Below, in pieces: positions 41,546 to 52,400 of a stretch of 64,000 bases of DNA. The stretch is from contig CAZBDV010000001.1 of assembly GCA_964490765.1 (NCBI GenBank), positions 1-64,000 of the forward strand. Direction: 5' to 3'. A model generated the notes under the pieces. It did not search any database. It saw only the letters and a program-made list of their open reading frames with translations, and was not told the DNA's origin. Within the stretch, counting starts at the first letter, position 1. Every line of letters starts with the position of its first letter. The DNA comes from CAZBDV01 sp964490765 (GTDB taxonomy: Bacteria > Cloacimonadota > Cloacimonadia > Cloacimonadales > JAJBBL01). A program made the position numbers and the translations under genes.

Positions 41546-44500
41546 TCAACGAACCTTTATCAACTCATCAAGTATATAACTGACTTCATCTGCTGACATC
41601 CCTTTTTGCAGCCTGCTTTGCAGTAATCGGGTCAGAGAATCTCTTTCTCTTGCCGGTTGCTCGTATAACTTTACTGCTATAACATAGTAGAACATATGGT
41701 TAGCAGCCATAGCGACGAGTTCATGAATATACTCTGTTCCAAATGTATAGCCATGATAGTAGTATTCACCTTCGACATCTTCTGATCCATTATAGAACAC
41801 GAAATAGAAATCAGGTTCAAGAGGCTGCCCGTATATATTTGTCGTAACTGGATCCCAGCTGATCACTGCATCATAATTTATAATGGTTGTCGTAATATTA
41901 TCCGGTGGCATGGGGGGGACGTATTCACCAATACCAGAAAGCTCAACGGTGAGGATCGGGTCGTTGTTTGAGTTGTTAACGATGTAGAGAGTATCAAGAA
42001 TGGTTCCTACAGTCTGAGGGGTAAAACAGACTTCTATATTGAGAACTTCTTCAGGTTCCAGGCTTATTGTCCTCGCTTCGGGAAGACTGAATGTAAAATG
42101 GGTAGGCACATCCTGGAAATGAATACTATCTATTATAAGGGTGCTATTACCGATGTTGCTGATTCCGATGGTCTGATATTCGGATTGATTAGCTACATAT
42201 ACAGTCCCAAAATCGATAGTTTCCTCAGATAAGAGACTTATGAATGGTTCACCTGTTACGACAGTGATATAATCCTCTTTTATCTCTGAGTAGCTAAAAC
42301 CGAATTCGTCAGTAACAGTGAGAGAAACTGAATAAATTCCTGCAGTTAAGTAGGTGTGTAGGGGATTTTGTTCTGTTGATCCATTTTCATCTCCGAAATC
42401 CCACTCCCACGAAACAATTTCACCTTCTCCCGTTTCTGTTTCATTGGTAAAAACCACTGTCAATGGTTCGACTCCATACATATGATCAGCAGAAAAATCA
42501 ACCGTCGGTGGTGATGGCATTGAACAGGTTATTATGATTGTGTTAGAGGGTTCTGATTCACCCTCTTCATATAATACTGTAACATAATACTCATAAGGAA
42601 CATCATATACAACATTCTCATCGATGAATGTTGTATCGACTACTGTCTCTTCATTTATCATCAAACTGTCGCGATAGACGTTATAGCCTGAGATTGCCAG
42701 ACCCTGTTCCATTGAGACATCCCAGTTAAGCTCCACATAGAGGTGATACGTGGTAGCGATAAGATTCTGAGGCGGGTTCAATACTGTTATGTAACCCTGC
42801 CACTGCAGGAAGGGATAACCATTATTTCTATAAAGGGGATCTATACTCCAGATGTCAATAAAATCCCAGGTATTATAGGCATCAATACCATAGGGATAAG
42901 TCATGTCCTCTGTTGACCTTCCTTCTCCTCCCGCACTCTCGATCTGGCCGGATGTTCCGATATCCCAGTAAGAATTGTTAATGATTGACAGGTCATTATA
43001 ACCGAGTAAACCACCAACAATGCTTTCTCCGCTGACATATCCTGTACTGTAGCAGTTGGTTATGGTGGCATTAGTACTGTTACCAACCAACCCACCGACA
43101 TTGTGTGTTCCAGTAGCTGTCCCCGTCGCATAACTATCCGAGATGATTGCAGCTCCGGTGTTCTCACCTGACAATCCGCCAACAAGCGAAACCCCATTTA
43201 CTATAACTGAACTGTAGCAACTGCTAACAGTAGAACTGCTGCAATGGCGACCGATCAGGCCACCAACGTGAGTATTTCCAAGCAGATACCCTGTAGTATA
43301 ACAGTTGCTTACATGCGAATATCGGTTTCTGCCTATAAGTCCTCCTGCATATGTGCCACCTGTCAGATCTATATCTGTCAGCTTTACATTCTTAATTTCA
43401 GCATATCTGATACTTCCGAATAACCCGATATATTCGCTAAGCGGGCGGTTGCAATATAGAGCATCAATTGAATAATCCTGACCATCATAACTACCTGAGA
43501 AAAAGATATCAAAGTTCTCTCCTATTGGTAGCCATCCCTGTCCCTCAAACCAGACCGTGGTTTCTTCAGCATCAATATCTGCTGTCTGAATGTAATGACT
43601 TGCCCAGCGGATAGTTTGATCCGGTTGAGGAACAATATCATTACTTGCCGTTATCCAGTAGAGATTAGCCAACGATGAGATTACGTATGGATCTTCTGGT
43701 GATCCATCACCAGCTGAAGGAGACTGAGCAGCAGGTGTCAAATATGGAGTGACAGAAAAAAAATTCGAAGGATCTGATTCACCAGATGTGTAAAGAGCAG
43801 TAACATAATATTCATATGTGACACCATATTCTATCTCAATATCTTCGTATTCAGTAAGAGTAATAAGAGAATCATTCTGTACAAACTCATTTCTATACAC
43901 ATTATATCCAAGAATATCTAAATTCGGGTTCGAAGGAGCTTCCCAGTTGAGTAATACTGCATTGTTATTTACAATCACTATCAGACTGTGTGGAGGTGTA
44001 AGTGAATAGGATATAGCTTCGATTAGGTTTGAAGCAGAGGATTCACCCTCTTGATAGATAGCAGTAACATAGTAGGAATAGTAGACATCATTCTCGATAT
44101 CATCATCGGTAAAAGTCAAATCTTCGAGCGGGAGAGGATTAATAATAGTATCATTACGATAGATATTGTAGCCCGCTACCTCGAGATCTTGAAACAGAGG
44201 TTCTTCCCAGGCTAATTCAATACTCAATTGGTGAGAAATAGCAGCCAGGTTCTGAGGAGGATTCAGGGAATAGGGGGTTGCTACAGCAATATTCGATCCT
44301 CCTGACTCACTCTCTTCATACAGCGCAGTAACAAAGTATTCATAGGTAACATCATTAGTAACGGACTGGTCCGAAAAGAGAGTATCTATAACAGTTGCAG
44401 TATTGATCATTTGATTATCACGATAAACATTATAGCCAAGCAGACTAAATTCCTGTTCTTCAGGGGATTCCCATTCGAGCAGAACAAGTCCATGAAATGG

Positions 44501-46267
44501 AGTAGCGGTAAGATTACCAGGTGGGGCATAAGTATATGGGGTAGCTTCTATAATGTTTGATGCTACAGATTCACCCTCGGAATATAGAGCAGTCACAAAA
44601 TATTCATAGGTTTCATCATTGATTACGTCGAAATCTTCAAAAGTAAGCTCGATTAATGGTTCCAGGTTAATAATGACTTCATCACGATATATATTATATC
44701 CGAGGACCGGAAGTTCTTCGCTGATCGGAACTGACCAGTTAAGAATTACTGATCCTTGACAGGGAATGGCGCTAAGATTTGCAGGAGGATAGAGGAGGTA
44801 CTCAAAATTCTGCCAGGAAAGGTAGGGATAACCATTGTTTGCATAGGATGGATCCTCAATCCAGGTTTCATTCCAGTCCCAGTCTACAAAACTATCTGCA
44901 TAATAAGGATAGGTCATCTGGGCAGTTGTTCTCCCCTCACCACCTGCGGAAATCAACTGGTTACTAAATTCCATATCCCAATAAGATCCTGTTACTGAGC
45001 CACCAGAGACGTATGCTACCAAGCCACCGGGATCATAATTAGCAGTAATTAAAGTGGTACTGTAACAGTAAGATATAGCTGAACCTGGACCTGCACTGCC
45101 GCCTGTGAGACCTCCAACACGCCAGAATCCAGTTGCTGATCCTGCAGCATAACTGTTTGTAATCTGCGAAGTTTGATTGTTACCGACCAATCCCCCAACG
45201 TAAAAACCCGTACCAACGACACTACCCGTACTATAACTGCTGTCAACTAATGAGTTACCGATATTTTCACCAACCAGACCACCAACATTATCATTACCGT
45301 TTGCTGTGCCCGTACTATAACAATTTCTAACAATCGAATTGAGTTGATTCATCCCCAGCAGACCGCCAGAGTTAACAGATCCGCAACTCGCACAACCATA
45401 TGAGATAACTCCTCCTGTGCTATAACTATTCTGAATTATCGAACTGTATTGATTTACTCCTGCTAATCCTCCGGCAGGACCTTCAGCATTGACATCACCT
45501 ACACTATAACTGTTATCGATCAGAGCCGAAGTGTTGTTCCAGCCAACCAGGCCTCCGACATAAGAGTAACCACTTACTCCGGCATTGCTGTGACAGTCGA
45601 TTACCGTTGCTGAAGAGTTAGTACCCAGTAAACCACCAGTATTATTGCCTGTAGAGAAGACGGTTCCTAAGCTGTGACTGTTACTTATTGTCGATGAACT
45701 GGTATTGTATCCAACCAAACAACCAATATGAGAGTAGCCGGAGACATTTCCTGAACTGTAACAATTGTCTATCATCGAATTACTTCTGCTTTGCCCTGTC
45801 AGTCCACCCACGGAGTTCTGTCCTGTAACATTGAGGTTGGTTACTCCCAGATTGCTGACCTGAGCACCCTCTATACGTCCAAAGAGGCCAATATTGTTCC
45901 TTGTGGGTCGATTGATATATAACGCATCGATTGTGTTATTTTGGCCATTATAAGAGCCAGAGAAGCTAATTGTATTATCTGCATTGAAGTAAAAACCAAT
46001 AGGTTCCCAACCTTGATCATCGAACCAGGTTAATGTTTCTGTAGCGTCTATGTCTGCTACTTGAACATAGTGACTCGACCAGCGGGTTACCCTATCAGGG
46101 TCCGGAACTATATCATCATTTGCTGACAACCAGTAAAGATTCTCCAATGCAGCAATTTCATAAGGGGATGTGGTTGTCCCATCGCCTGATGATGGTGGAA
46201 TTGCAGTCTGAGCTGAGAGAAGAACATTAAAGCTAAGAAATAAAAAAAATAAAGGTAAATACTTCAT
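41546..46267 (-). CDS. Giant secreted protein with two GLUG blocks, Fn3, PKD and ASH-like domains
   Basis: About 1573 residues with a signal peptide (LFFLFLSFNVLLSAQ). Order: 'SSGDGT-SPYEI--L-NLYW' lead; GLUG repeats (about 90-440, units like VGGLVGENIGNSLVDSSYST); four Fn3 modules (about 495-860, each with YNVYRD and YEYYVTALY); a second lead and GLUG block (about 870-1100); another Fn3; a PKD domain (VSWEWDFGDENGSTEQNPLH); an ASH/DUF1573-like domain; and a last Fn3-like domain. It ends SADEVSYILDELIKVR with no sorting domain. I start at ATG 46267, preceded by GGAGG. A probable cell-surface adhesin or matrix protein. Confidence 0.85.
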   Translation of the reverse strand: MKYLPLFFLFLSFNVLLSAQTAIPPSSGDGTTTSPYEIAALENLYWLSANDDIVPDPDRVTRWSSHYVQVADIDATETLTWFDDQGWEPIGFYFNADNTISFSGSYNGQNNTIDALYINRPTRNNIGLFGRIEGAQVSNLGVTNLNVTGQNSVGGLTGQSRSNSMIDNCYSSGNVSGYSHIGCLVGYNTSSSTISNSHSLGTVFSTGNNTGGLLGTNSSATVIDCHSNAGVSGYSYVGGLVGWNNTSALIDNSYSVGDVNAEGPAGGLAGVNQYSSIIQNSYSTGGVISYGCASCGSVNSGGLLGMNQLNSIVRNCYSTGTANGNDNVGGLVGENIGNSLVDSSYSTGSVVGTGFYVGGLVGNNQTSQITNSYAAGSATGFWRVGGLTGGSAGPGSAISYCYSTTLITANYDPGGLVAYVSGGSVTGSYWDMEFSNQLISAGGEGRTTAQMTYPYYADSFVDWDWNETWIEDPSYANNGYPYLSWQNFEYLLYPPANLSAIPCQGSVILNWSVPISEELPVLGYNIYRDEVIINLEPLIELTFEDFDVINDETYEYFVTALYSEGESVASNIIEATPYTYAPPGNLTATPFHGLVLLEWESPEEQEFSLLGYNVYRDNQMINTATVIDTLFSDQSVTNDVTYEYFVTALYEESESGGSNIAVATPYSLNPPQNLAAISHQLSIELAWEEPLFQDLEVAGYNIYRNDTIINPLPLEDLTFTDDDIENDVYYSYYVTAIYQEGESSASNLIEAISYSLTPPHSLIVIVNNNAVLLNWEAPSNPNLDILGYNVYRNEFVQNDSLITLTEYEDIEIEYGVTYEYYVTALYTSGESDPSNFFSVTPYLTPAAQSPSAGDGSPEDPYVISSLANLYWITASNDIVPQPDQTIRWASHYIQTADIDAEETTVWFEGQGWLPIGENFDIFFSGSYDGQDYSIDALYCNRPLSEYIGLFGSIRYAEIKNVKLTDIDLTGGTYAGGLIGRNRYSHVSNCYTTGYLLGNTHVGGLIGRHCSSSTVSSCYSSVIVNGVSLVGGLSGENTGAAIISDSYATGTATGTHNVGGLVGNSTNATITNCYSTGYVSGESIVGGLLGYNDLSIINNSYWDIGTSGQIESAGGEGRSTEDMTYPYGIDAYNTWDFIDIWSIDPLYRNNGYPFLQWQGYITVLNPPQNLIATTYHLYVELNWDVSMEQGLAISGYNVYRDSLMINEETVVDTTFIDENVVYDVPYEYYVTVLYEEGESEPSNTIIITCSMPSPPTVDFSADHMYGVEPLTVVFTNETETGEGEIVSWEWDFGDENGSTEQNPLHTYLTAGIYSVSLTVTDEFGFSYSEIKEDYITVVTGEPFISLLSEETIDFGTVYVANQSEYQTIGISNIGNSTLIIDSIHFQDVPTHFTFSLPEARTISLEPEEVLNIEVCFTPQTVGTILDTLYIVNNSNNDPILTVELSGIGEYVPPMPPDNITTTIINYDAVISWDPVTTNIYGQPLEPDFYFVFYNGSEDVEGEYYYHGYTFGTEYIHELVAMAANHMFYYVIAVKLYEQPARERDSLTRLLQSRLQKGMSADEVSYILDELIKVR

Positions 46268-46559
46268 ATAAACCTCCACATCCAGGGAAACTTCTCTGTT
46301 GCTATCTAAGAGCTAGCTGAAAGCAATACAGGTGAACACAATACATCAAAATATACAAACATCATTATAACCTCTGACTAAGGTATTATAAAAAAAACTT
46401 TTGATCGATTATCTACGAAAAGTTGTTAATCCTGTCAATCAATATTTACGTCTCAACTTTGACTCTTTAATACATTGAATTGAAAACTGGCTGAAGGAAG
46501 GAGCTTAATGGAGAAGAAATGAACAGAAACGATGTTTTGAAAAGGTTGATATCAGGGCG

Positions 46560-47489
46560 TCAATCAGAAATCTCAGCCGTAGAAGCTACAATTCTAAAGA
46601 ATCTATGGTTAGAGACTGGTTCCGAATAATTATTGGTATCGGTATAAGCAATTGGCTCTTCCCAATCTTCGGTATATGGATTTACTGAGGAGAATATGTG
46701 ATAAGAATTAGCATCATTGACGATGTCCCAGTTCAAGTGAACGGTTCCGTCTATGATATTTACCGAGACATTTTCTGGAGCTGGAAGCTCAGAAATTGAT
46801 ATAGCAGTCTGTGCAGCCTGATGCACAATCGGATTATCGGTATCCATGTTTTGGATGATAATCACTGCTTGCAGTTTATCAGGTTCCCAGTCAGGTTGAT
46901 AAGGAAAAGCATGGCTGAAGGTTTGAGATTCTCCTGCCGTAGTCAGAAGAAAATTTTCTTCATGATATGCTTTAACTGAGGCAAAATAATCGGTATCCAT
47001 AACTCCGGTGAGATCATAAGTTATGACAAACACAATTCTGTTGTTTGTGGTAGTAACATTACCGGTCATAATAGTCGTAGTTTCAATTATAATTTCGTCC
47101 TCTCCATTAATTGTCAAAGAAAGATATATCTCTACCGGACTTACAGTTGCAGCTAATTGGTTGTAGGCATCTATATAAGCCGGGAAATCAACTCCAGAGA
47201 TTCCTATAGATCCATTCCACTGAGTGTAAGGTAGAACTGAGAAGTTATACAGACTTTGTCTCATCGAATAACCTGGACTCTGATGCAGGCCATCACCCTG
47301 CCAGATTAATGGAATAAGATAGGGAAAGTTTTCCTCATCATCGCACATCTGATGCAACGCTGACCGCGCTGCAGGGCATGAAGCACACCATGTCATAGTG
47401 AACAGTTCCGCAACGACATATTTTTGTGTTGCCGATAACGAAGCTAACAGAATCAAACAACAACTGAGTAACCCGAGAACCCTTTTCAT
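46560..47489 (-). CDS. Omp28-like secreted protein with thioredoxin-type CxxC
   Basis: About 309 residues with a signal peptide (MKRVLGLLSCCLILLASLSA). Directly after it is AELFTMTWCASCPAARSALH, a thioredoxin-fold start with CASC, as in Omp28-type proteins. A beta-sandwich follows (to about 230), then a shortened Fn3 module (VHLNWDIVNDANSYHIFSS). It is a paralogue of the next gene upstream (47713-49314). I start at ATG 47489, preceded by GAGGAAAA. Function unknown. Confidence 0.78.
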   Translation of the reverse strand: MKRVLGLLSCCLILLASLSATQKYVVAELFTMTWCASCPAARSALHQMCDDEENFPYLIPLIWQGDGLHQSPGYSMRQSLYNFSVLPYTQWNGSIGISGVDFPAYIDAYNQLAATVSPVEIYLSLTINGEDEIIIETTTIMTGNVTTTNNRIVFVITYDLTGVMDTDYFASVKAYHEENFLLTTAGESQTFSHAFPYQPDWEPDKLQAVIIIQNMDTDNPIVHQAAQTAISISELPAPENVSVNIIDGTVHLNWDIVNDANSYHIFSSVNPYTEDWEEPIAYTDTNNYSEPVSNHRFFRIVASTAEISD

Positions 47490-47658
47490 ATTTTCCTCTA
47501 ACCGATTCAAAACTATCAAAATAGAACTCAATCTGTCAAGATATGTTATCTGATAAATCTGTTATTGCTTCAAACTTACGGTGAATGGGTTTTCAGGAAC
47601 TCTGTTGAGGCAATATATTGGCAGGTTAGATGCTATCGATACTACTATGATTATAGAG

Positions 47659-47693
47659 CAAGGCCTCCCGAAATACGTTTTCGGGAGACCTTG
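47659..47693. terminator. Strong hairpin after the Omp28-like gene
   Basis: CAAGG-CTCCCGAAA pairs with TTTCGGGAG-CCTTG (one mismatch) around a short loop. It sits 20 nt past the stop of the upstream minus-strand gene. T-run absent. Confidence 0.5.
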
Positions 47694-47712
47694 TAAATAG
47701 ATTTTGCTTAGT

Positions 47713-49314
47713 CTACTTCAGGAGCATTATCTTTTTCGCCTGCCTGCTATTCTCTGTCTCTAAAACAGTGAAATAGAGACCACTAACAACTGGTGTATTT
47801 CTATCATCCAGCCCATTCCAGATGACAGAATAATATCCTGTATCAAGGCGTCTGTCCAGCAATGTTCTGACTAATTGTCCCTTAAGGTTATAGATGTGTA
47901 TCTGTACTCTCGCTTTGCGATCCAGTGAGAATGTTATGCGTGTTTCAGGATTGAAGGGATTGGGATAGTTACCAAGAAGCTCAATCTGTAATGAGGGGTT
48001 TGTTAAACTCTCTGTGCTGGTGGTAGTTACTTCAACACTATTTGAAGGTTCTGATTCTCCTTCATCATAAACAGCTGTAACATAATAGGTATAGGTTCCA
48101 GGTAATAGCCCTTCATCAAGATACTCTGTTGATACTAACGGATCTAAATTGATTTGTGCAGTATCTCTATAGATGTTATAACCTGACAGATCTCTTTGAT
48201 AGGCTATCTGAGCCATTTCTTGACTATTTGAGTGCTGTCTTAAAAGGATCAAATCTGGTGGTTCTAATCCTTCGGGAGGCTCCCAGTCCAACAGGACATC
48301 TCCATTGCTCAAGACGGTATAGATTAGACTTTGAGGTGGATTTAGGATCAACTGTTCTGGTGTTGCTTCAACTATATTTGATGCTTCTGATTCACCATCA
48401 TCATAAACAGCAGTAACATAGTATTCATAGGAAATACCATTGAAAACATCAGTATCAGTGTATTCTGTTTCTGGAATCAATTCCGTGTTTATAAGATTAC
48501 CGTCACGATATAGATTAAATCCGAGAAGCTCCTGTCGATAATCCGGGGCATTCCATTCCAGTAAAACAATACCATCTCCAGCTTGAGCGGTTAATCCAGT
48601 CGGTGCGGGTAAATCCTCAGAAGTAAGAGAAGCAACTGCAGCCTGATGTATGGGAGCATTTCCGTTTACCAGATTCTGAACTATGACTACAGCAAGTAGG
48701 TTTTCGTGATTCCAGGAAGGATCAAGGGTAAAAGTATGAGAGTATACTCCCGACTCACCTTCTGTGACAAGGTTAAACGGTTGCTGATTATAGGATTTGA
48801 CTGAAGCAAAGTAGTCAGGATCTAATGTACCTGTCAGATCATAAGTGAGGATGAAAAGAATATTGTTATCGGTGGTTGTGATATCGGCTGTCATAACCGC
48901 TTCGGCATCAATGTTCAATTCGTTATCTCCGTTCAGTGTTAGATCGAGTTCGAGCTCAATGGGGCTATTTAAATCAACGAGCTGGTTATAGGCATTTATA
49001 TATGCTCCGTAGTCTGCTCCCACCACTTCAATTGTACCACCCCACTGGCAATGTGGAACGTATTGACCACCATAAAGCCCGAATCGGGATGTGAAGTTAG
49101 GACTAGGATGTGAACCGTCACCCTGCCAGATTAAGGGGATCAAGTATGGGAACTCATCAGTTTGTTCATACATTTGACGCAACGCCGACCGCGCTGCTGG
49201 GCATCCACTGCACCATGACACAGTGAACATCTCACTCACCACAAACATCTGAGAGCCTATCAGCAGATGTGCAGTCAGGAGAAACAGCCAGAATAATAGC
49301 AGAGGCTTTTTCAT
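47713..49314 (-). CDS. Omp28-like protein with Fn3 domains and a C-terminal NPFNP sorting domain
   Basis: 533 residues: signal peptide (LLLFWLFLLTAHLLIGS); a thioredoxin-like domain with VSEMFTVSWCSGCPAARSAL; a beta domain; two Fn3 modules (VLLEWNAPDYRQELLGFNLY and YNIYRDTAQINLDPL). The last 85 residues are of the FlgD/type A C-terminal type: LLGNYPNPFNPETRI, VQIHIYNLKGQLVRTLL, SGLYFTVLETENSRQAKKIM. That terminal domain is typical of proteins secreted by type IX-like systems in FCB bacteria. The first 250 residues are paralogous to the neighbour at 46560. Start chosen at ATG 49314 after AGGAAAGGAG. Confidence 0.85.
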   Translation of the reverse strand: MKKPLLLFWLFLLTAHLLIGSQMFVVSEMFTVSWCSGCPAARSALRQMYEQTDEFPYLIPLIWQGDGSHPSPNFTSRFGLYGGQYVPHCQWGGTIEVVGADYGAYINAYNQLVDLNSPIELELDLTLNGDNELNIDAEAVMTADITTTDNNILFILTYDLTGTLDPDYFASVKSYNQQPFNLVTEGESGVYSHTFTLDPSWNHENLLAVVIVQNLVNGNAPIHQAAVASLTSEDLPAPTGLTAQAGDGIVLLEWNAPDYRQELLGFNLYRDGNLINTELIPETEYTDTDVFNGISYEYYVTAVYDDGESEASNIVEATPEQLILNPPQSLIYTVLSNGDVLLDWEPPEGLEPPDLILLRQHSNSQEMAQIAYQRDLSGYNIYRDTAQINLDPLVSTEYLDEGLLPGTYTYYVTAVYDEGESEPSNSVEVTTTSTESLTNPSLQIELLGNYPNPFNPETRITFSLDRKARVQIHIYNLKGQLVRTLLDRRLDTGYYSVIWNGLDDRNTPVVSGLYFTVLETENSRQAKKIMLLK

Positions 49315-49424
49315 TTTGTCTCCTTTCCTGTTCTTATAGTTAATTTTGATTTTATTCATTACGATCTTACTAGCGTATCTCTATATTGCTACAGATTATA
49401 TTATGGTTCAAGAAAATAAGAAGA

Positions 49425-52400
49425 TTATATCTCCTCTTTACATTCTATCTCTTCGATATTTTCATGTGTCTTGAATCGGGTCATCTTCAACTTACCAAAG
49501 AAGGAATCGAGTAGTGAGTATATTGTTGGTATCAGGAAGAGAGTCAGAACAGTAGCGAATGCAAGACCAAAGGAGATACTGACAGCCATTGGTTTCCAGA
49601 CAACTGAAGATCGAGCAGTACTTAACATCATAGGAATCAAGCCCATAATGGTAGTAATAGTAGTCAGCAATATTGGACGAAGTCTTATTGAACCTGCATT
49701 TATTAGCGAATTCCAGCGATCAACACCCTTTACTCTCTCTTTGTTAACAAAATCCACCAGAATAATAGAATTATTTACCACAACACCAGCCAGGGCAATA
49801 ACAGCAATGAATGTATTTAACGAAAAGGGTAGTTGAGTTATAACCAGACCGAAAACCACTCCTATGAAAGCAAATGGGATGGTCATCATCACAATAAGTG
49901 GCTGGACATACGATCTGAATTGAGTGGCAAGAATTGTATACACCAATAAAAGTGCGATTGCAAAAGCCAGATACAATGATTGATAGGATCTTTGTTGTTG
50001 TTCCTGGACACCACCGAATTCTATCTGGTAGCCTGAGAATCTGGCTTCAAATCCCGAGAGTGAACCTTCGGTTCCTCTCAATCTACTTCCTGCCAGAATC
50101 TCTGTAACCTCACTGGGAGTTCTGCGAATTCTTCTACCATTCACTTCATAAAAGCCTGTATTAGCTGTTATTGTAACTACACGCTTTCTATCATAATGAT
50201 CAATCGATGCAATAGTAGCAGTGTCGAATTCAAAGGTAGCCAGATTACTCAGTGGTATGGGAGAACTGCCAATTGGCCTGATTGTGATGTTTTTTAGAGC
50301 ATTGAGCTCTTCAACGAACTTCTCCTGCATCTTCACCACAATGTCGTATTCTTGAAAGCCGTCACCACGATATGTTGAGACAGTAGAACCGGTTACAGCT
50401 GTTCTTATGTACATTGCCAGTTGTGAGACAGAGAGATTATAAAGAGCAAGTCTGTCCTGTATAGGGACAATTTTAATCTCCGGTTTTCCATCGATGAAAC
50501 TGTCTGCTATATCTGTAACACCCGGAATGTTTTCCAACTCATTCTGAACGACATCGGAGATCTGTTGTAACCTTTCCAGATTATCTCCACGAATACGAAT
50601 CTCGACATCTCTACCAGTGGGAGGACCGGAACGAAAGACATCAAAATTATAAAGATAAATACCGGGTAGTGTATCAATATACTTTCTGATAGCAGTTCTG
50701 ATATCATCATGAGTGTATCGCATTTCTCGGTAATCGATCAATTCAATTGCCAGCTGGGAGTAGGAGCTTCTTCGCTCCATTCTATTCTCTGTACGCATTG
50801 AGCCGACAGTTGTTACTAAGGATTTGATGTCAATACTCTCTTCCATATTAAGAATATGATCCTCTACCATAGAGACAATAAAGTTTGTCTCTTCAATATT
50901 AGTACCATCAGGTGTCTGAAACTGGAGTGTAATTGTTGTGGCAGGAGGTTGAGGGAAGAACTCAAATTTTACCATTCCCGACAGCATTATCAGAAGAGCA
51001 ATAAGAAACAGAGCAATAAAAACTAACAAGCTCTTAATCCGGTTTTTTAGTAAAAAGATGAGTATACGACGATACTTTGTGACAAGGTAGTTTAAGATCC
51101 TGCTCTTTTTCTTTTCTTCATTTAATGGTTTGGTAAAGATTGAGAGATGGGCAGGCAGAATAAAGAGACTTTGAAATAGAGAAGCGAAAAGAGCAGCAGT
51201 TACGACAAGAGGGAAGACTCGCATAAATTGTCCCATAATCCCTTCCATCAATAAAAGAGGGAGAAACGCAGAAGCCGTAGTAGCGGCTGAAGCAATGACT
51301 GGGATCATTACTTCTTTGGTTCCGACTATAGCAGAAGTCTTCTGACAATAACCCATCTCAAGTTGTCGGTGCATGTTTTCTATCACAACAATAGAATTAT
51401 CAACTATCATACCGAGCACAAGTACTAGTCCGAACAGGGTCATTTGATTCATCGTTATATCACCCAGCATCATCAGGGTAAATGTCAGCAGAAAGCTGAA
51501 GGGAATACCCCAGGCTGCCAGGATAGCATTCCGCCAGCCGAGAAAGATAAAGAGTGTCAGAAATACAAGAATTATTCCAATCAGTGCACTATTGCCTAAA
51601 GTCAGCAGGCTTGTTTTTACATCTTCTGAACCGTCATTTCTGATTGCGATCTCCAATCCTGGAATTGTGTTTTGAAATTCGTCAACATATTGCCGTACAT
51701 TGTTCATTACAGAGATGATATTTCCATCAGCTTTCTTATAGAGTGACATATTGACACTCTCTCTACCATTCAATTTACTGACAGTAATTACATTTTCCAG
51801 AGTATCTCGGATAGTCGCTACATCCTGCAAGCGGATAAACCGCCCTTCAACATCACTCTGTATGACCAGCCTAGCTATCTCTTCCAGATCATTGAACTGT
51901 CCAACGGTTCGAGTAATATACTCCATTCTTCCAATTCGGACTGTTCCTCCTGGGAAGTTCATATTTCTTAAACGAATGCTTTCGGATAGATCGTTGATAC
52001 TGAGGCCGTATTGTTCCAGCCTGACAGCATCCGCCTCAACCCAAATCTCCCTTTCCCGGGTTCCATATACATCAACACGGGCTATATACTCAATATTCTG
52101 TAGTCCATCTCTTAGTTGTTCAGATATCTCTCGAATAGCATTAGGTGAATAATCTCCGCTGAGAGTGATCTGGCCGATCGGGTTAATTTCTCGCATGTTT
52201 ATGCGGTTTATAACCGGATCGAAAGCATCAGAGGGGAGATCGGTAACTTTCCCCAATTCGGCTACCAGATCGTCAAAAGCTTCATCGGGATCAACTTTCG
52301 GATCAAAGACAATACGAACAGTAGCTCGGCCTTCTTCGGCTCGAGAGCGGATATAATCGATACCATCCAGATTGGCAATCTGATTCTCGATCTTTTCTAT

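Noticed and set aside
46519..46629. 36-codon plus-strand frame with a GGAG upstream
   Set aside because: Overlaps the 3' end of a convincing minus-strand gene and has no recognisable sequence.
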